A program made the position numbers and the translations under genes. This document shows, piece by piece, positions 1 to 9,573 of a stretch of DNA of 64,000 nt. Numbering within the stretch: position 1 is the stretch's first letter; each line of letters starts with the position of its first letter. A model generated the notes under the pieces. The model was not told the DNA's origin. It saw only the letters and a program-made list of their open reading frames with translations, and did not search any database. The stretch is from an uncultured Neomegalonema sp. (GTDB lineage: Bacteria > Pseudomonadota > Alphaproteobacteria > Rhodobacterales > Rhodobacteraceae): contig CALFVD010000001.1 of assembly GCA_937928005.1 (NCBI GenBank), positions 18,228-82,227 on the forward strand. The letters are read 5' to 3'.

Positions 1-3000
1 ACGGTCGCAGAATCGCCCTCGCGTTCAAACGTGAAATCGGTCCAGCGCAGATCGTCGCGCAATTCCAACCGGTCAAAACTCTCGTTGAAAAAGTCATTAT
101 CGCCGTCTTCGATGACGTCATGTCCATCGCCGCGCCCGAACAGATAGGTATCGTTCTGCGCGCGCCCGATCAGAACGTCGTTGCCGAGGCCCCCGTCGAG
201 CGTATCTGCATTGTTGAAGCCGTAGATCAGATCATCATCGTCGGTCTTCGCCGCCGCCAGCACCCGCGCCATGATGTCGGTCTCGACGAGGAACGTCCCG
301 TTTCCGAAGGCGACCCGTTCAATAGTGTCGGGGAACAGCAGGCCAAGACCCGGAATGCTGGTCCAGTCGAACTGCCCCTCGATGGTGATGCTGTCGCCAG
401 TCGGCTCGCCATCCTCGCCGAGGATTTCCATCGTGACATCACCGCTGTCACCCACACGGATGAAGCGGATATTTTCCGCATCGAAACTGGCCTGCACCTG
501 GATGATGTCGAATTTCGATGCCGGATCGTCGGTTGGCATGTCGTTGTCGTCGTCGATCCGGTCCTGACCGTCTCCTTCACGGAAGATGTAGACATCGCCG
601 TCCCGGCCCCCGCGCAGCACGTCGTTGCCAAGCCCGCCCTCGAGCACGTCGCGCGCCTGACTGCCCAGCACCAGATCGTCGGTATCGAGCGGATGGTTGA
701 CCGCCGCGGCGATCGCAAAGGCATCCCAGATCACGCCGTCCGCGAAGACGATGTTCGTGACGCCGGTATCGGGCGAGAAATCCTTGCCGAAGACCGGATC
801 GATCTGCTCGCCCTCGAACTGCTGAGTCACGCGCAGCACGTCGTCGGTGCCGATCACCTCCAGCACAAGATCGAGGCCGTCTCGGGTGGCGAAGATATCG
901 GTGGATTTCGCATGGGAGAAGCGCAGCACATCCGCGCCGGGATCGCCGCCCTCCACGTAACGGTATTCGATATCGGTGATCGTGTCCGATCCGAAATCCT
1001 GCCCGACGAAATAGACATCCGAGCCGAACCCGCCATCATAGGTCTGGTCGCCGGTCGAGAGGTACACGAAGTCCTGCCCCGCCGTGCCGTTCACCTCGGT
1101 ATCGCCCGCCGCGTGGGCGATCAGCTTTTCCTCGTCCACGCCGAGCGCGTTGAGCACCGCCGGAAGGTCGGCATCGATGCCAACCGTCTCGAAGGCGGAC
1201 AGCACCATCTGGAACACGAACTGCTGGTCGAGACGCATCCTACCCGTGACGAAGTTCACCTCGCCGTCCACATGATAGTCTGGGTAGACGACTTCGAGGA
1301 TTTCGTCCCACGCGACGAGGTAATCATAGGCCGCCTCGGCCCCCTCCGGCGCCCCCTCGAAGATTGCCTCGAACATCGGGGCCATCTCGCGGTCGGTCGT
1401 CGCCTCGTAGCGGTCGGAGGGCGCGTCGTAGGATAATCTGCGCGAGAACTCCGCCAACCCGCCTTGCAGCGCAATCCGCACCGAGAGCGCGCGGCTGGCG
1501 GTGACGTAGCTCTGGAACATGCCGTCGAACAATTCGATGGCCGGGTCGATGGTACTGGCGTAACCGCCCTCCTCGTCCGTGGTTGGAGCCTCTTCTCCTT
1601 GGAAGGAACCAACCGAATAGCTCAGAAGTTGAGTTTCCGGAGAGGTTTGCGCGCTCATGATCTGCGGCTGAAAATCGATGCCGTAGAGCGAGGACGCGAA
1701 GTGCAGTTGCCCGGCGGTCAGGATCTCCACGCGGTACACGCTGTCATCGGTCGAGCCGACTGTATCGAGCGTGTCGAAATCGATTTCGTAGTTGCGCAGC
1801 AGGAAGTTCCCCGCCTCCCCCGTCCGGTGCTGAAGCTCCAGCGCCCGGTCGAGATTGCGCGCCCAGACGTGGAACACGCCATCCGCATCGGTGATCGCCA
1901 CGGAGTAATCGACCACCGTGCCGTCGATGACTTGTACGCCCATGCTCTCCACGGGTAGATCGCCGTAGGGATTGGTCCCGAAGGATTCCACGCGCCATTC
2001 GGCCCCTTCGGGCGCGGGCATGGCGAGGATATCGGCCAGCACCGGTGCGGCGATCACTGTGCCCCCGGCGTTTATTACGGGCGCACCGCTGGCCAGCGAC
2101 CACACGCCCGCCGGTCCCTCGACCGCGTAATCGTCGATGACCGCGCGGCCCTCTACAATGCGCGCGAGATAGGCCGTCTCCGTCCGGTGGGTCAGGTCTT
2201 CCGTGCGCGAGACGGGCGAGAACATCTGCTCCAGTTGCCAGCCGTCCGCTTGGGCCATAACAGCATCGAGCGTGGGCCGGGCGATGACCGCCCCGTCCGC
2301 CGCGCGCACCCCTCCCCCGCTTTCCAACGTCCAGTAGCCGCCCGCCGCATCCTCGACATAGATGCCCCGGTCCACCAGCGCGCCCGCCGCGTCCAGCAGC
2401 ACGGGAGTCAACTCGCGGGTCAGTTCCTGCGCCTGTGCCCAGGCCCCGAAGATCGGCGTCGCCGCCTCGCGGATCGCCTTCAGGTCCGGCGCGGTCATCG
2501 CCTCCGACGCGGTGCGCACGATCTCCGCGATCTCGAAATCGCTCGACACGGCGACGCCCAGATCGACAATGGTGCCGAAGCCCTTTGCATCGGGCAGCGG
2601 ATCGGCGCGCAACCATTCGGCCACGCCCTTCTCGCCCCGGAAGACCGTATCGGTCGCATTGGTGCTGAATGCCATGTCGAAGGCGTTGCGGGTGCTGCCA
2701 TCCTCCAGCGTGACCGTCCCGCGCGCGAGGATGGTGTTCCCCTGTGGCGTCTCGCTACCGACTTCGGTATTGTCCAGCCCGATGGACTCGATGCCCAGAT
2801 CGGCCAGCGAGAACAGCTCGCCGTCATCCGTGTAGGCATCCCCGTCCAGATCGCGCCAGACCTGCAACGCCGCGAACCCGGCATCGTCTATCGTGATGAA
2901 GCCGTCGTCGTTGTCGTCATGGTCCGAAAGCTCCGCAAAGCCCGAAACCCCCGGCCCCCCGAACATCTCGGATACATCAACGATCCGCCCGTCCCCGTCC

Positions 3001-4952
3001 GCATCATGCACCAAAAACCCATCGTCACCGGAAAGCCACCCCGCCTTCTCGGCGAAGAAATCACCATTGAAGTCGAACCGTATCCCGGAGCGGAAGTCGG
3101 AAAGCGTCTCGATGCCATCGCCGTCGAGATCGATGACGAGAGGATCCTGGACGGGTTGCCATGCTACAGCTTTCGCCAGCGCTTTATATATCTGCGCGAT
3201 GAAGGATATATCGCCATAGAATTCTGTGAAACGGCTTATTGCACTGCTACCGTCACTGCCCTCGTATATCCGAAAACGCATACCGAGATCACCAGCTTCC
3301 GGAACGGATAAGCCTTTTTCAGTTTTCCCGAAATCGAAATTTTCGACAACCATAACTCGGCTAAGGAGGTCGTCGCCTTCCTGAAATCCACCTCGTCCAT
3401 CAAGATGACTATAGATTAGCAGTTGCCCTGTGTTCGTCAGGCGATAGTAAACGAATGGACTAAGACGGTCGATGGCCATCCCCCCTTCGCCAACTGGCAA
3501 GGGCAAACCAAGAGCATCGTAACCGTTGTAATTTGAGCCACCAAGCAATGGCATTCCGAACATTTGCAAAGTGTCGTTTGGAGCCGCGTCCTCAATGAAC
3601 ACACCTGGCCAGTACCAAAAAACGTCGGCGTCTTCCTCACCACTCTCCGATCGACCTATACCATCAATTGTATCGCCATAAATCTTGGAACCATATGCTG
3701 ATGAAAAAATTAGATCTCTACCACTTCCGCCTTGTAGAGTACCACCTTCTCCGCCGTAGGAGAAAATAATATCGTTATCCAGGCCACCCTCTATTAAAGG
3801 AGTTCCATTAGTGGATATTAATACATCGTTTCCACTACCGCCAATTATAATTCCTTGCTGATCATTCCCAAAAATTCGATCAATAAAATCGTTCGCCTCA
3901 TTTCCAGAAGTAGATGTAAAATCATTTAATGTGAATATTAAGTCAGAATTATTCTTCCCATCAATATCTCCATTTGAACTAATGTCCGCATTAGCTAAGT
4001 TAGAAACTTCTTCTGAAATCCGCAATAATTCATCGTGTGGCGTGTAAGTAGCTTCCGTTTTTAATTCATTTTGATGATCTGGATCAACATAAATTTTTGC
4101 TTCCCAACTACCTACATCATCATTAGTTTTAATTTGAACGCCACGATCACCTTCACTGTAAATTTCTACTGAAACATTGGCTCCCCAACGATCTATCGCC
4201 GCGTCACGCGCCTTCGCTATATTAACTATTGCAGCTTCACCCGCAGCTTCAGCATCGCTGTTTCCATCTTCTATTGCGACGCCAGGAAAGAAATAATCTA
4301 ATGCAGCAGTGCCTACGGCAGTAGAAGATAGTTTCACGAATGCCGCCGCATCTGGGCTTCCAAGCAGAGACCTGTTGTCGAAAATATTAAGTAATGCGTT
4401 TCTAACATCGCTCGAGCCAAAGTCCCCTAGTTCTCTATTATTAATTTGATCGATTATCTTTCCTCTGGAATTCAAAATTCTAATAATCTTAAAGAAATCA
4501 GTAACACTTCCAGTACCAGAAATCCCCAAATAACCTGCAGGAGAAAACAGAAATTCAATACCTAACCCTAAGCCAAAACCTGCCTCTAAGGAAAGTCCAC
4601 CAGCAATTTGCTTTGCTATTGAATTCTCTCTACTAAATCCAAAAGTCCCACGCCATGAGTCGGTATTTCCTGCTGAATCAGTGTTTTCAGTGTCATCTAA
4701 AACTGAAACTTCAAGCCACGGTGCTTTGAACCACAAGGTTAATCCACCCTCTAAATCCCCACCCGCAGCCGCACCCAAACCAATGGTTGCCGACGACGAA
4801 GATCTTCCATCTTTATCAAAGGTTCTACTTATTTCGCCGACCGCCCCAAATAAACCATATAACGGACCTTCAATTGCCGCTGATATACTCAGTGCGGAAG
4901 CGCCCGTTTCTTCGATAAAAGATGCGATATTCGCTCTAAAGGAATCAGTCAT
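1..4952 (-). CDS. Large RTX (hemolysin-type calcium-binding) protein, 3' end outside window
   Basis: One reading frame runs from an ATG at 4952 to the window edge, about 1650 codons, with no stop. A GGAG ribosome site lies 8 nt before the ATG. Glycine- and aspartate-rich nonapeptide repeats of the GGxGxDxUx kind appear near residues 360-400, 1430 and 1580. Around residues 605-690 are EF-hand-like DxDGDG loops (motifs such as DLDGDG and DADGDG). RTX proteins are normally exported by a type I system and fold on binding calcium outside the cell. The gene is last in a cluster with a HlyC-like acyltransferase, so it may be a fatty-acylated toxin. The first third is clearly AT-richer than the rest, which suggests a mosaic. 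No transporter genes (hlyB/hlyD) are in view; they may lie to the left. Confidence 0.85.
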   Translation of the reverse strand, partial: MTDSFRANIASFIEETGASALSISAAIEGPLYGLFGAVGEISRTFDKDGRSSSSATIGLGAAAGGDLEGGLTLWFKAPWLEVSVLDDTENTDSAGNTDSWRGTFGFSRENSIAKQIAGGLSLEAGFGLGLGIEFLFSPAGYLGISGTGSVTDFFKIIRILNSRGKIIDQINNRELGDFGSSDVRNALLNIFDNRSLLGSPDAAAFVKLSSTAVGTAALDYFFPGVAIEDGNSDAEAAGEAAIVNIAKARDAAIDRWGANVSVEIYSEGDRGVQIKTNDDVGSWEAKIYVDPDHQNELKTEATYTPHDELLRISEEVSNLANADISSNGDIDGKNNSDLIFTLNDFTSTSGNEANDFIDRIFGNDQQGIIIGGSGNDVLISTNGTPLIEGGLDNDIIFSYGGEGGTLQGGSGRDLIFSSAYGSKIYGDTIDGIGRSESGEEDADVFWYWPGVFIEDAAPNDTLQMFGMPLLGGSNYNGYDALGLPLPVGEGGMAIDRLSPFVYYRLTNTGQLLIYSHLDGRGGFQEGDDLLSRVMVVENFDFGKTEKGLSVPEAGDLGMRFRIYEGSDGSSAISRFTEFYGDISFIAQIYKALAKAVAWQPVQDPLVIDLDGDGIETLSDFRSGIRFDFNGDFFAEKAGWLSGDDGFLVHDADGDGRIVDVSEMFGGPGVSGFAELSDHDDNDDGFITIDDAGFAALQVWRDLDGDAYTDDGELFSLADLGIESIGLDNTEVGSETPQGNTILARGTVTLEDGSTRNAFDMAFSTNATDTVFRGEKGVAEWLRADPLPDAKGFGTIVDLGVAVSSDFEIAEIVRTASEAMTAPDLKAIREAATPIFGAWAQAQELTRELTPVLLDAAGALVDRGIYVEDAAGGYWTLESGGGVRAADGAVIARPTLDAVMAQADGWQLEQMFSPVSRTEDLTHRTETAYLARIVEGRAVIDDYAVEGPAGVWSLASGAPVINAGGTVIAAPVLADILAMPAPEGAEWRVESFGTNPYGDLPVESMGVQVIDGTVVDYSVAITDADGVFHVWARNLDRALELQHRTGEAGNFLLRNYEIDFDTLDTVGSTDDSVYRVEILTAGQLHFASSLYGIDFQPQIMSAQTSPETQLLSYSVGSFQGEEAPTTDEEGGYASTIDPAIELFDGMFQSYVTASRALSVRIALQGGLAEFSRRLSYDAPSDRYEATTDREMAPMFEAIFEGAPEGAEAAYDYLVAWDEILEVVYPDYHVDGEVNFVTGRMRLDQQFVFQMVLSAFETVGIDADLPAVLNALGVDEEKLIAHAAGDTEVNGTAGQDFVYLSTGDQTYDGGFGSDVYFVGQDFGSDTITDIEYRYVEGGDPGADVLRFSHAKSTDIFATRDGLDLVLEVIGTDDVLRVTQQFEGEQIDPVFGKDFSPDTGVTNIVFADGVIWDAFAIAAAVNHPLDTDDLVLGSQARDVLEGGLGNDVLRGGRDGDVYIFREGDGQDRIDDDNDMPTDDPASKFDIIQVQASFDAENIRFIRVGDSGDVTMEILGEDGEPTGDSITIEGQFDWTSIPGLGLLFPDTIERVAFGNGTFLVETDIMARVLAAAKTDDDDLIYGFNNADTLDGGLGNDVLIGRAQNDTYLFGRGDGHDVIEDGDNDFFNESFDRLELRDDLRWTDFTFEREGDSAT

Positions 4953-4972
4953 AGATATTTCTCCAAGGGGTT

Positions 4973-5155
4973 TTACTTGTAACCAAGCAATTTAGTTCCA
5001 ATCATGCACCCAAGCGCCACAAAGAAAAAAAATAAACGCAGTAGATTTAATGGTGAATTTTTATCTTTACTTACTTTCGCAAACCTTAACAATAAAGTCA
5101 AAATAAGCACAAAAGAAAAAGATATAAAAATACCTGATTTAAAAACATCAAACAT
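4973..5155 (-). CDS. Small two-helix membrane protein of the RTX locus
   Basis: This 60-residue protein has two strongly hydrophobic stretches (about residues 8-24 and 40-56) joined by a short basic-acidic loop, so it should be an inner-membrane hairpin protein. Its ATG overlaps the end of the acyltransferase gene by 8 nt and its stop is 20 nt before the large RTX gene, so it sits between an activator gene and its probable substrate gene. I recognise no family. The overlap and conserved direction argue that it is real. It could be an immunity or export accessory protein, but that is only inference from position. Confidence 0.5.
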   Translation of the reverse strand: MFDVFKSGIFISFSFVLILTLLLRFAKVSKDKNSPLNLLRLFFFFVALGCMIGTKLLGYK

Positions 5156-5696
5156 TATCTACTCGACACTGTTTGATGCTTTTTATACCCAACGTTTCCA
5201 GCGCGGCCTCTTCCACCAGCCTTGTCATGACCGGATGGATACGCAAATCCCCATCCTTCACCACCTGCTTCATGTTCGCGAGGACCGAGGTGGCCAGTGC
5301 CGGTGTCGGAGCGATGACGTCCAAGAGCCAGTTGATGTCGCCGCTCGTCCAGTCGGCGGCGGCGAGGCGGACCGGGAAGACGCCGGCCTTGATCTGCTCA
5401 CGGATCTTGGCATCGACCTCCTCGGACACGCTCGCCCAGATCACCACCCCCGCCAGCGCATCCGCATCCTCGGTATCCCCCTTCGAGGCCAGCGCCACCC
5501 GGTCACGAATCAGCGGCTCCAGCAGCACCGGGACCAGCTCGGCGATGCTCAGATGCCGGTAGCGCGGCAGGGTCACCATTGCCAACGCCACCTTGCCAAA
5601 CGTCTCATGCACCCGCGCCCGCAGCTTCGCCACCTGCGCCATTACGCGCGGGTCAGGCTGTTCGCCCTCGCCAGCATCGTTCCCTGTTTCGCTCAT
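5148..5696 (-). CDS. RTX toxin-activating lysine acyltransferase (HlyC/RtxC family)
   Basis: The protein contains ADWTSGDINWLLDVIAP near its centre, matching the HlyC signature around its essential Asp (EDWTSGDRKWFIDWIAP in HlyC as I recall it). A His lies in RYRHLSI, where HlyC has its catalytic His. Enzymes of this family move a fatty acyl chain from acyl carrier protein to lysines of a pro-RTX toxin in the cytoplasm. I chose the ATG at 5696 (182 aa, close to the roughly 170 aa of HlyC); the frame extends to a TTG at 5783, but that stretch is Arg/Trp/Cys-rich and unlike the family. The downstream membrane gene overlaps its end and the RTX gene follows, giving a C-(small)-A order like hlyCA. 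Confidence 0.8.
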   Translation of the reverse strand: MSETGNDAGEGEQPDPRVMAQVAKLRARVHETFGKVALAMVTLPRYRHLSIAELVPVLLEPLIRDRVALASKGDTEDADALAGVVIWASVSEEVDAKIREQIKAGVFPVRLAAADWTSGDINWLLDVIAPTPALATSVLANMKQVVKDGDLRIHPVMTRLVEEAALETLGIKSIKQCRVDNV

Positions 5697-5814
5697 CCCG
5701 CCCCACAATCGCCAAAGGTGCATCAGCACACGGATGCACCAGCACCGTAGGCACCGCGATAGCTCGCGCAAGAAGAAAGTCAAACTGAATTGATTTTTAC
5801 ATCTTTAAGGCTTG

Positions 5815-6156
5815 TCAGCCGGTTTGTTCACACGTTTTCGGAGGCCGGTTCCACGAAAGCTTGACGGACAAAGTAGCATCGCCCCCGGCACTCGCGAAGA
5901 CGACACCCGCCTTTGCCGTCATCTTCACGCCAACCTCGATCTCGATACAGTCGGGCCGCAGATCGGGTGTATCGAGCTTGGCCGTCAAACCGGCCGCAAG
6001 GGCGCGCAGGTCATCGAACGCTTCGTCGAACCGGCGGCGTAACGGGGTCTCGATATCGCTGGCGGGCTCGTACCCGGTCCCGTCATCCATGACGTCTTCT
6101 GCCTCGAACGACAGGATCCGTCCGTCATCCGTCTCCAGCTCCACGATGTTCTTCAT
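5815..6156 (-). CDS. Trypsin-co-occurring domain protein (Trypco1, CU044_2847-like)
   Basis: 113 residues. The ATG at 6156 has an excellent AAGGAGATATC ribosome site; the frame extends upstream to 6285 but overlaps the TPR gene there. The chain begins with a beta-rich segment (VELETDDGRILSFEAEDV), followed by a helix and a conserved strand pair (IEIEVGVKMTAKAGVV, then TLSVKLSW). This is the pattern of the small Trypco1 domain, a domain named for repeatedly occurring beside trypsin-like proteases in NTP-dependent conflict systems. A trypsin-like protease gene is four genes upstream in the same operon, which supports the call. Its biochemical role is unknown; an adaptor or regulator of the protease is inference. 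It is the last gene of the operon, 31 nt after the TPR gene. Confidence 0.75.
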   Translation of the reverse strand: MKNIVELETDDGRILSFEAEDVMDDGTGYEPASDIETPLRRRFDEAFDDLRALAAGLTAKLDTPDLRPDCIEIEVGVKMTAKAGVVFASAGGDATLSVKLSWNRPPKTCEQTG

Positions 6157-6187
6157 CGATATCTCCTTTTCAGTAAGCCCATGCGAT

Positions 6188-8647
6188 TCATCCTTCCGGG
6201 TTCTCACCCTGAAGCAGCGCACGGGCCTTGTCCCACGCCTCTTCCGCTTCGTCATAACGGTGGTCCGCAGCGAGCGCGTCGCCATAGGCCTTCAAAGCCT
6301 CCCCGTGGAGCTTCGGTCGGTCACGCTCCAGGACAGGCAGCAACTCTTCGCACGTAGCCAACGTCTCCGATGTCTCCCTGATCGCCTGCACCGGCGTTTC
6401 CGTGACGACCGCTCCACGCCCCGCGAGGACGCGCGCGGCAAGCCAGAAGTAGAGCGTGACGGTATCGACGCCATCGGGGCTCGTCACGGTATCTTGCAGG
6501 GCGTCAACCAGCGACAACGCCTCGCTGCGCGCTTCCGACCACCGTTCGAGATCGATCATGCTCTTGGCGATGTTCAGCGTCGCCCTCGATGAATCTTCGA
6601 TGTCATCGGCGGCGTCATGCGCCTGCATGAACAGGCCAAGTGCCGCTTCATGTGCGCCCTGCCCGCTGAAGACGGCGGCACGATTGTTGAGATAGTCGGT
6701 CCAGCCGGGTTTGCCCGGTCCCGTGAGCGGCGCAGCTTCTTCCAGTGCCTCCCAAGCCGCATCCAAGCGACCTGCTTCCGTCAGCGCCGCCGCCCGGTTC
6801 ACGAGGGCAATCGCGACCCGCTCCGCGACCATGCTGTCAGTGGGGGCCGCCTTGGCCACACGCGATGCCTCGGCGAAAGCATCTGCGGCCTGTCGGTCGC
6901 GTCCGGCGGCGTATTCCGTCAACCCCAGATCATTAAGCGCGGCGAACAGCAACACTGGCATCGCAGGATCGTCTTCGTTCTTCCCCAGCGAGCGGGCGTC
7001 GTCCGCTGCCATCCGCAACATTCGCGCGGCGACGTCGTAGTCGCCGATATGAGAGAAACCGTTGGCGATGGCGGTCGCCTGTTCGATGGTGTCGATGCGC
7101 TGGCTGCGGCTCCCAGCCCTTATCTGTGCGAAGGCCTGTTCTGCCTGCTCGATAGCAGTGCGGGTCTCTACCGCCCTGCCCCGCTCCCCCTCGACGACGG
7201 CAAGATTGGCGTACCCCCGCGCGATGGTGGTCCAGAGCCAGTTGTTGTTTGCGGCCAAGGCTTCGGCGGGTGGGAGCACGAACCGAATGCGATCAGCTGC
7301 AGCGGCGCGTTCACCTGCATCGTTGAGTGCCATGGCATGATTGAGCCTGGTGGCGACGATTTCAGTAGCGAGGGTATTGGGCGGGTGTTCGGGAAGCAGC
7401 GTCTCGACCTCCTCGTATACGGAGAGTGCCAGATGGGTTTCGCCTGCAAGGAACAGGGCATCCGCCTCCGCCGCGAGCGCCAGCGCCGCATGGATGACGG
7501 AGACGCCAAACGGCCGGTCGCGATGGCGTTCTGCCAGGGCGCGCAATTCCTTCGACAACGCTGCGGCATCCTCGTACCGGCCAGCCGCAAGAGCATCCTG
7601 ATGGAGCGCTCTCAGCACTTCCACCAGTCCCGATGCCGCGATCTCCGGTGCTTCCGTGTAGCGCGCGCGTGCAAGGGACAGCATTTCCTCCATCAAGGCA
7701 TTTGCCTCATGAATGCGACCCGCTTCATCCAGTGCACTAACGAGCGGCGCGAACAGGTCGACGATATCGAGATCGGAGTGCCCCGGATGGCGGGCGAGGA
7801 GATCGCGGTATCGCTCGGCCCCCCGCTGCGCAAGATCGACCGCTGATCCTGTACGTCCACGTTCGAGCGCCTGCATTGCCGCGTTGACATAGGCGGATCC
7901 CAATGCGCGCAAGGCCACCGGATCATTCGGCGCATCGCGCCGTGCGGCGTGCGCTGCATCGCGGAAGGCGCGGCATGCCTCGACCGGTCGCCCCAGATGT
8001 TGCAAGGCTGCGCCGCAGTTATTCAGGATGGGTGCGAGATCTACCGGCCTTTCCAGCTGACGTTGCCAGAGACCAAGCGCCTCGTCGAACCGCCCATCGT
8101 CAAAGGCCATTTCCGCGAGGAGGGCGAGGAGTGTGTAAACCTCCTCCATTTCTCCCTCGGCGCCTTCTGCAACGGCGAGAGCCCTCTTCCCAAGACGTTC
8201 CGCCTCTTCGATCTCGCCTGCATCGCGCAGGCTCGTGATGTACAGGAGGACTGTCTGACCGTCCTCGACGCCGTCGGCGATAGCGAGCTGCGCACAATGC
8301 AGCATCAGGGGACGATACCGCTCATCCATGCTCGGCATCGTATCGAGGAGTGTGCGAACAAGGTCGGATGTGAGCCACTCATCAGCGCGATCCGTGATCA
8401 GACGCGGCAATGGCCCCGGTTGTTCCAGATCCGCCGCCACCGCCAGCGGAATACGTCGCGCCGGGTCGGCAGCGAGCATGGCGGTGAGATTTGCCTCGAT
8501 ACGCTGACGACGCAGTTCTGCCAGCTTGTGCTCTCCGGAGATCTGCCGCCAGGCTCGCACATGGCGAACGAACGCCATGATCAAGGCATCATCCGACGCA
8601 TGCTCCAGATAGTCCAGCAGATCGGAAGACGTTTCGCGTGTCAGCAT
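6188..8647 (-). CDS. Large TPR-repeat protein of the conflict operon
   Basis: 819 residues from the ATG at 8647, whose first bases overlap the stop of the NTPase gene (7-nt overlap). The chain is almost wholly alpha-helical and built of TPR-like pairs, with recurring A-x-x-x-G-R and A-L-x-L-W/Y-x-x patterns (for example FDEALGLWQRQLERP and HEAALGLFMQAHDAAD). TPR superhelices bind peptides or partner proteins. In STAND-type systems such arrays usually form the sensor part; here it is a separate polypeptide translated right after the NTPase, so the two probably form a complex. No enzymatic motif is visible. The frame continues upstream to 8896 inside the NTPase gene but gives Arg-rich non-protein-like sequence. 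Confidence 0.8.
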   Translation of the reverse strand: MLTRETSSDLLDYLEHASDDALIMAFVRHVRAWRQISGEHKLAELRRQRIEANLTAMLAADPARRIPLAVAADLEQPGPLPRLITDRADEWLTSDLVRTLLDTMPSMDERYRPLMLHCAQLAIADGVEDGQTVLLYITSLRDAGEIEEAERLGKRALAVAEGAEGEMEEVYTLLALLAEMAFDDGRFDEALGLWQRQLERPVDLAPILNNCGAALQHLGRPVEACRAFRDAAHAARRDAPNDPVALRALGSAYVNAAMQALERGRTGSAVDLAQRGAERYRDLLARHPGHSDLDIVDLFAPLVSALDEAGRIHEANALMEEMLSLARARYTEAPEIAASGLVEVLRALHQDALAAGRYEDAAALSKELRALAERHRDRPFGVSVIHAALALAAEADALFLAGETHLALSVYEEVETLLPEHPPNTLATEIVATRLNHAMALNDAGERAAAADRIRFVLPPAEALAANNNWLWTTIARGYANLAVVEGERGRAVETRTAIEQAEQAFAQIRAGSRSQRIDTIEQATAIANGFSHIGDYDVAARMLRMAADDARSLGKNEDDPAMPVLLFAALNDLGLTEYAAGRDRQAADAFAEASRVAKAAPTDSMVAERVAIALVNRAAALTEAGRLDAAWEALEEAAPLTGPGKPGWTDYLNNRAAVFSGQGAHEAALGLFMQAHDAADDIEDSSRATLNIAKSMIDLERWSEARSEALSLVDALQDTVTSPDGVDTVTLYFWLAARVLAGRGAVVTETPVQAIRETSETLATCEELLPVLERDRPKLHGEALKAYGDALAADHRYDEAEEAWDKARALLQGENPEG

Positions 8648-9573
8648 ATTCCGTGCTCTTCCAGAAGACGTTCGCCGATCAGGTCGGGCTGTACGGGATT
8701 GAGGAACCGCTCGCCCGGATAGAGCGAGCGCATCAATGCAAAGAGGTCCACCAGTTCGTGCGCGCGCAGATCGCGGAACGCGCCGCGCCCGGCAAACATG
8801 CGCTCTGCCTCTTTCAGACTGGCAACACCGCCCACCTGATAGATCGCCGCCGCCATCGCTTCCAGCAAGGTGGCGGGCAGTGCCGGTGTCGCGCATTTCT
8901 CCCAGAAACGCCGTTCCCGATCAACGATCGCGGCGACCAAGTCGTCCATTCCGCCCGCCGTGACCGATGCCAGTGCCGCCATCTGTATTTCGAGCGCTGA
9001 CCCGTATTGGGCGGGCTTGGGAACAGGCACATCTCCCGCGATTCCAAAATGGGCGGAATAGGCGGATACTGCTCCCGCCATGGCCTCCTTGTGACGGTCT
9101 TGCGGAATCGCCATCGGTATGGCCCTGGCTTCGGTCACGGCAGGTGATGACAACAGGGCCTGCAAGGATGCAGAGGACCGTCTCAACCGCGCCCACCATT
9201 CGGAGGCATTGCGTGCAAGCAGGATGATCCGGGTTCGCCCAGCCGATCCGTCGAGCGCGCGTGCCAGCAGGCGTTTCACGAGTTCAGGTTGGCTTTCCGC
9301 ATAGTCGATGACAAGAACGCGCGTTTCCGAAGCTGCGGCAACCTGACCGAAATGGTCTGCGGTGAGAACCGGATCGTCGCACCGCGAGAGCAGACCGTAC
9401 AACCCCAAGCCTTCGCGTACATGACAATATTCGAGCCAACGCCGTGTCTTTCCCACGCCTCCCGGCCCGTACTCCAACCTTACGAGCAGCGGGTCGTCCC
9501 GATCTATCCACCCATCGAGAGCCGTTTCCACTGCCGGGTCAGCGAGAAAGGGGCGCAATACCGTAGCGTGCAT
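8641..9573 (-). CDS. STAND-like P-loop NTPase
   Basis: 310 residues from the ATG at 9573. Walker A is GPGGVGKT at residues 36-43 and Walker B is RVLVIDYAE at about 85-93, followed by RIILLARNASEWW, which resembles the sensor-1 and WW region of small STAND-type ATPases that work with TPR partners. The enzyme should bind and hydrolyse ATP or GTP as a switch. It overlaps the protease gene by 35 nt upstream and the TPR gene by 7 nt downstream, so it is translationally coupled to both. There is no convincing Shine-Dalgarno before 9573, and a TTG 15 nt further in is an alternative start. The short C-terminus after the NTPase core agrees with the sensor being on the next gene. Confidence 0.78.
   Translation of the reverse strand: MHATVLRPFLADPAVETALDGWIDRDDPLLVRLEYGPGGVGKTRRWLEYCHVREGLGLYGLLSRCDDPVLTADHFGQVAAASETRVLVIDYAESQPELVKRLLARALDGSAGRTRIILLARNASEWWARLRRSSASLQALLSSPAVTEARAIPMAIPQDRHKEAMAGAVSAYSAHFGIAGDVPVPKPAQYGSALEIQMAALASVTAGGMDDLVAAIVDRERRFWEKCATPALPATLLEAMAAAIYQVGGVASLKEAERMFAGRGAFRDLRAHELVDLFALMRSLYPGERFLNPVQPDLIGERLLEEHGIC

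Noticed and set aside
120..1436. 438-codon plus-strand open frame opposite the RTX gene
   Set aside because: It is the complement of a GC-rich Asp/Gly-rich coding frame; its His/Val/Arg-rich product has no protein-like motifs and the minus-strand frame is clearly an RTX protein.
5148..5783. Longer acyltransferase from the TTG at 5783
   Set aside because: The extra 29 residues are Cys/Trp/Arg-rich and unlike HlyC N-termini, and no ribosome site precedes the TTG.
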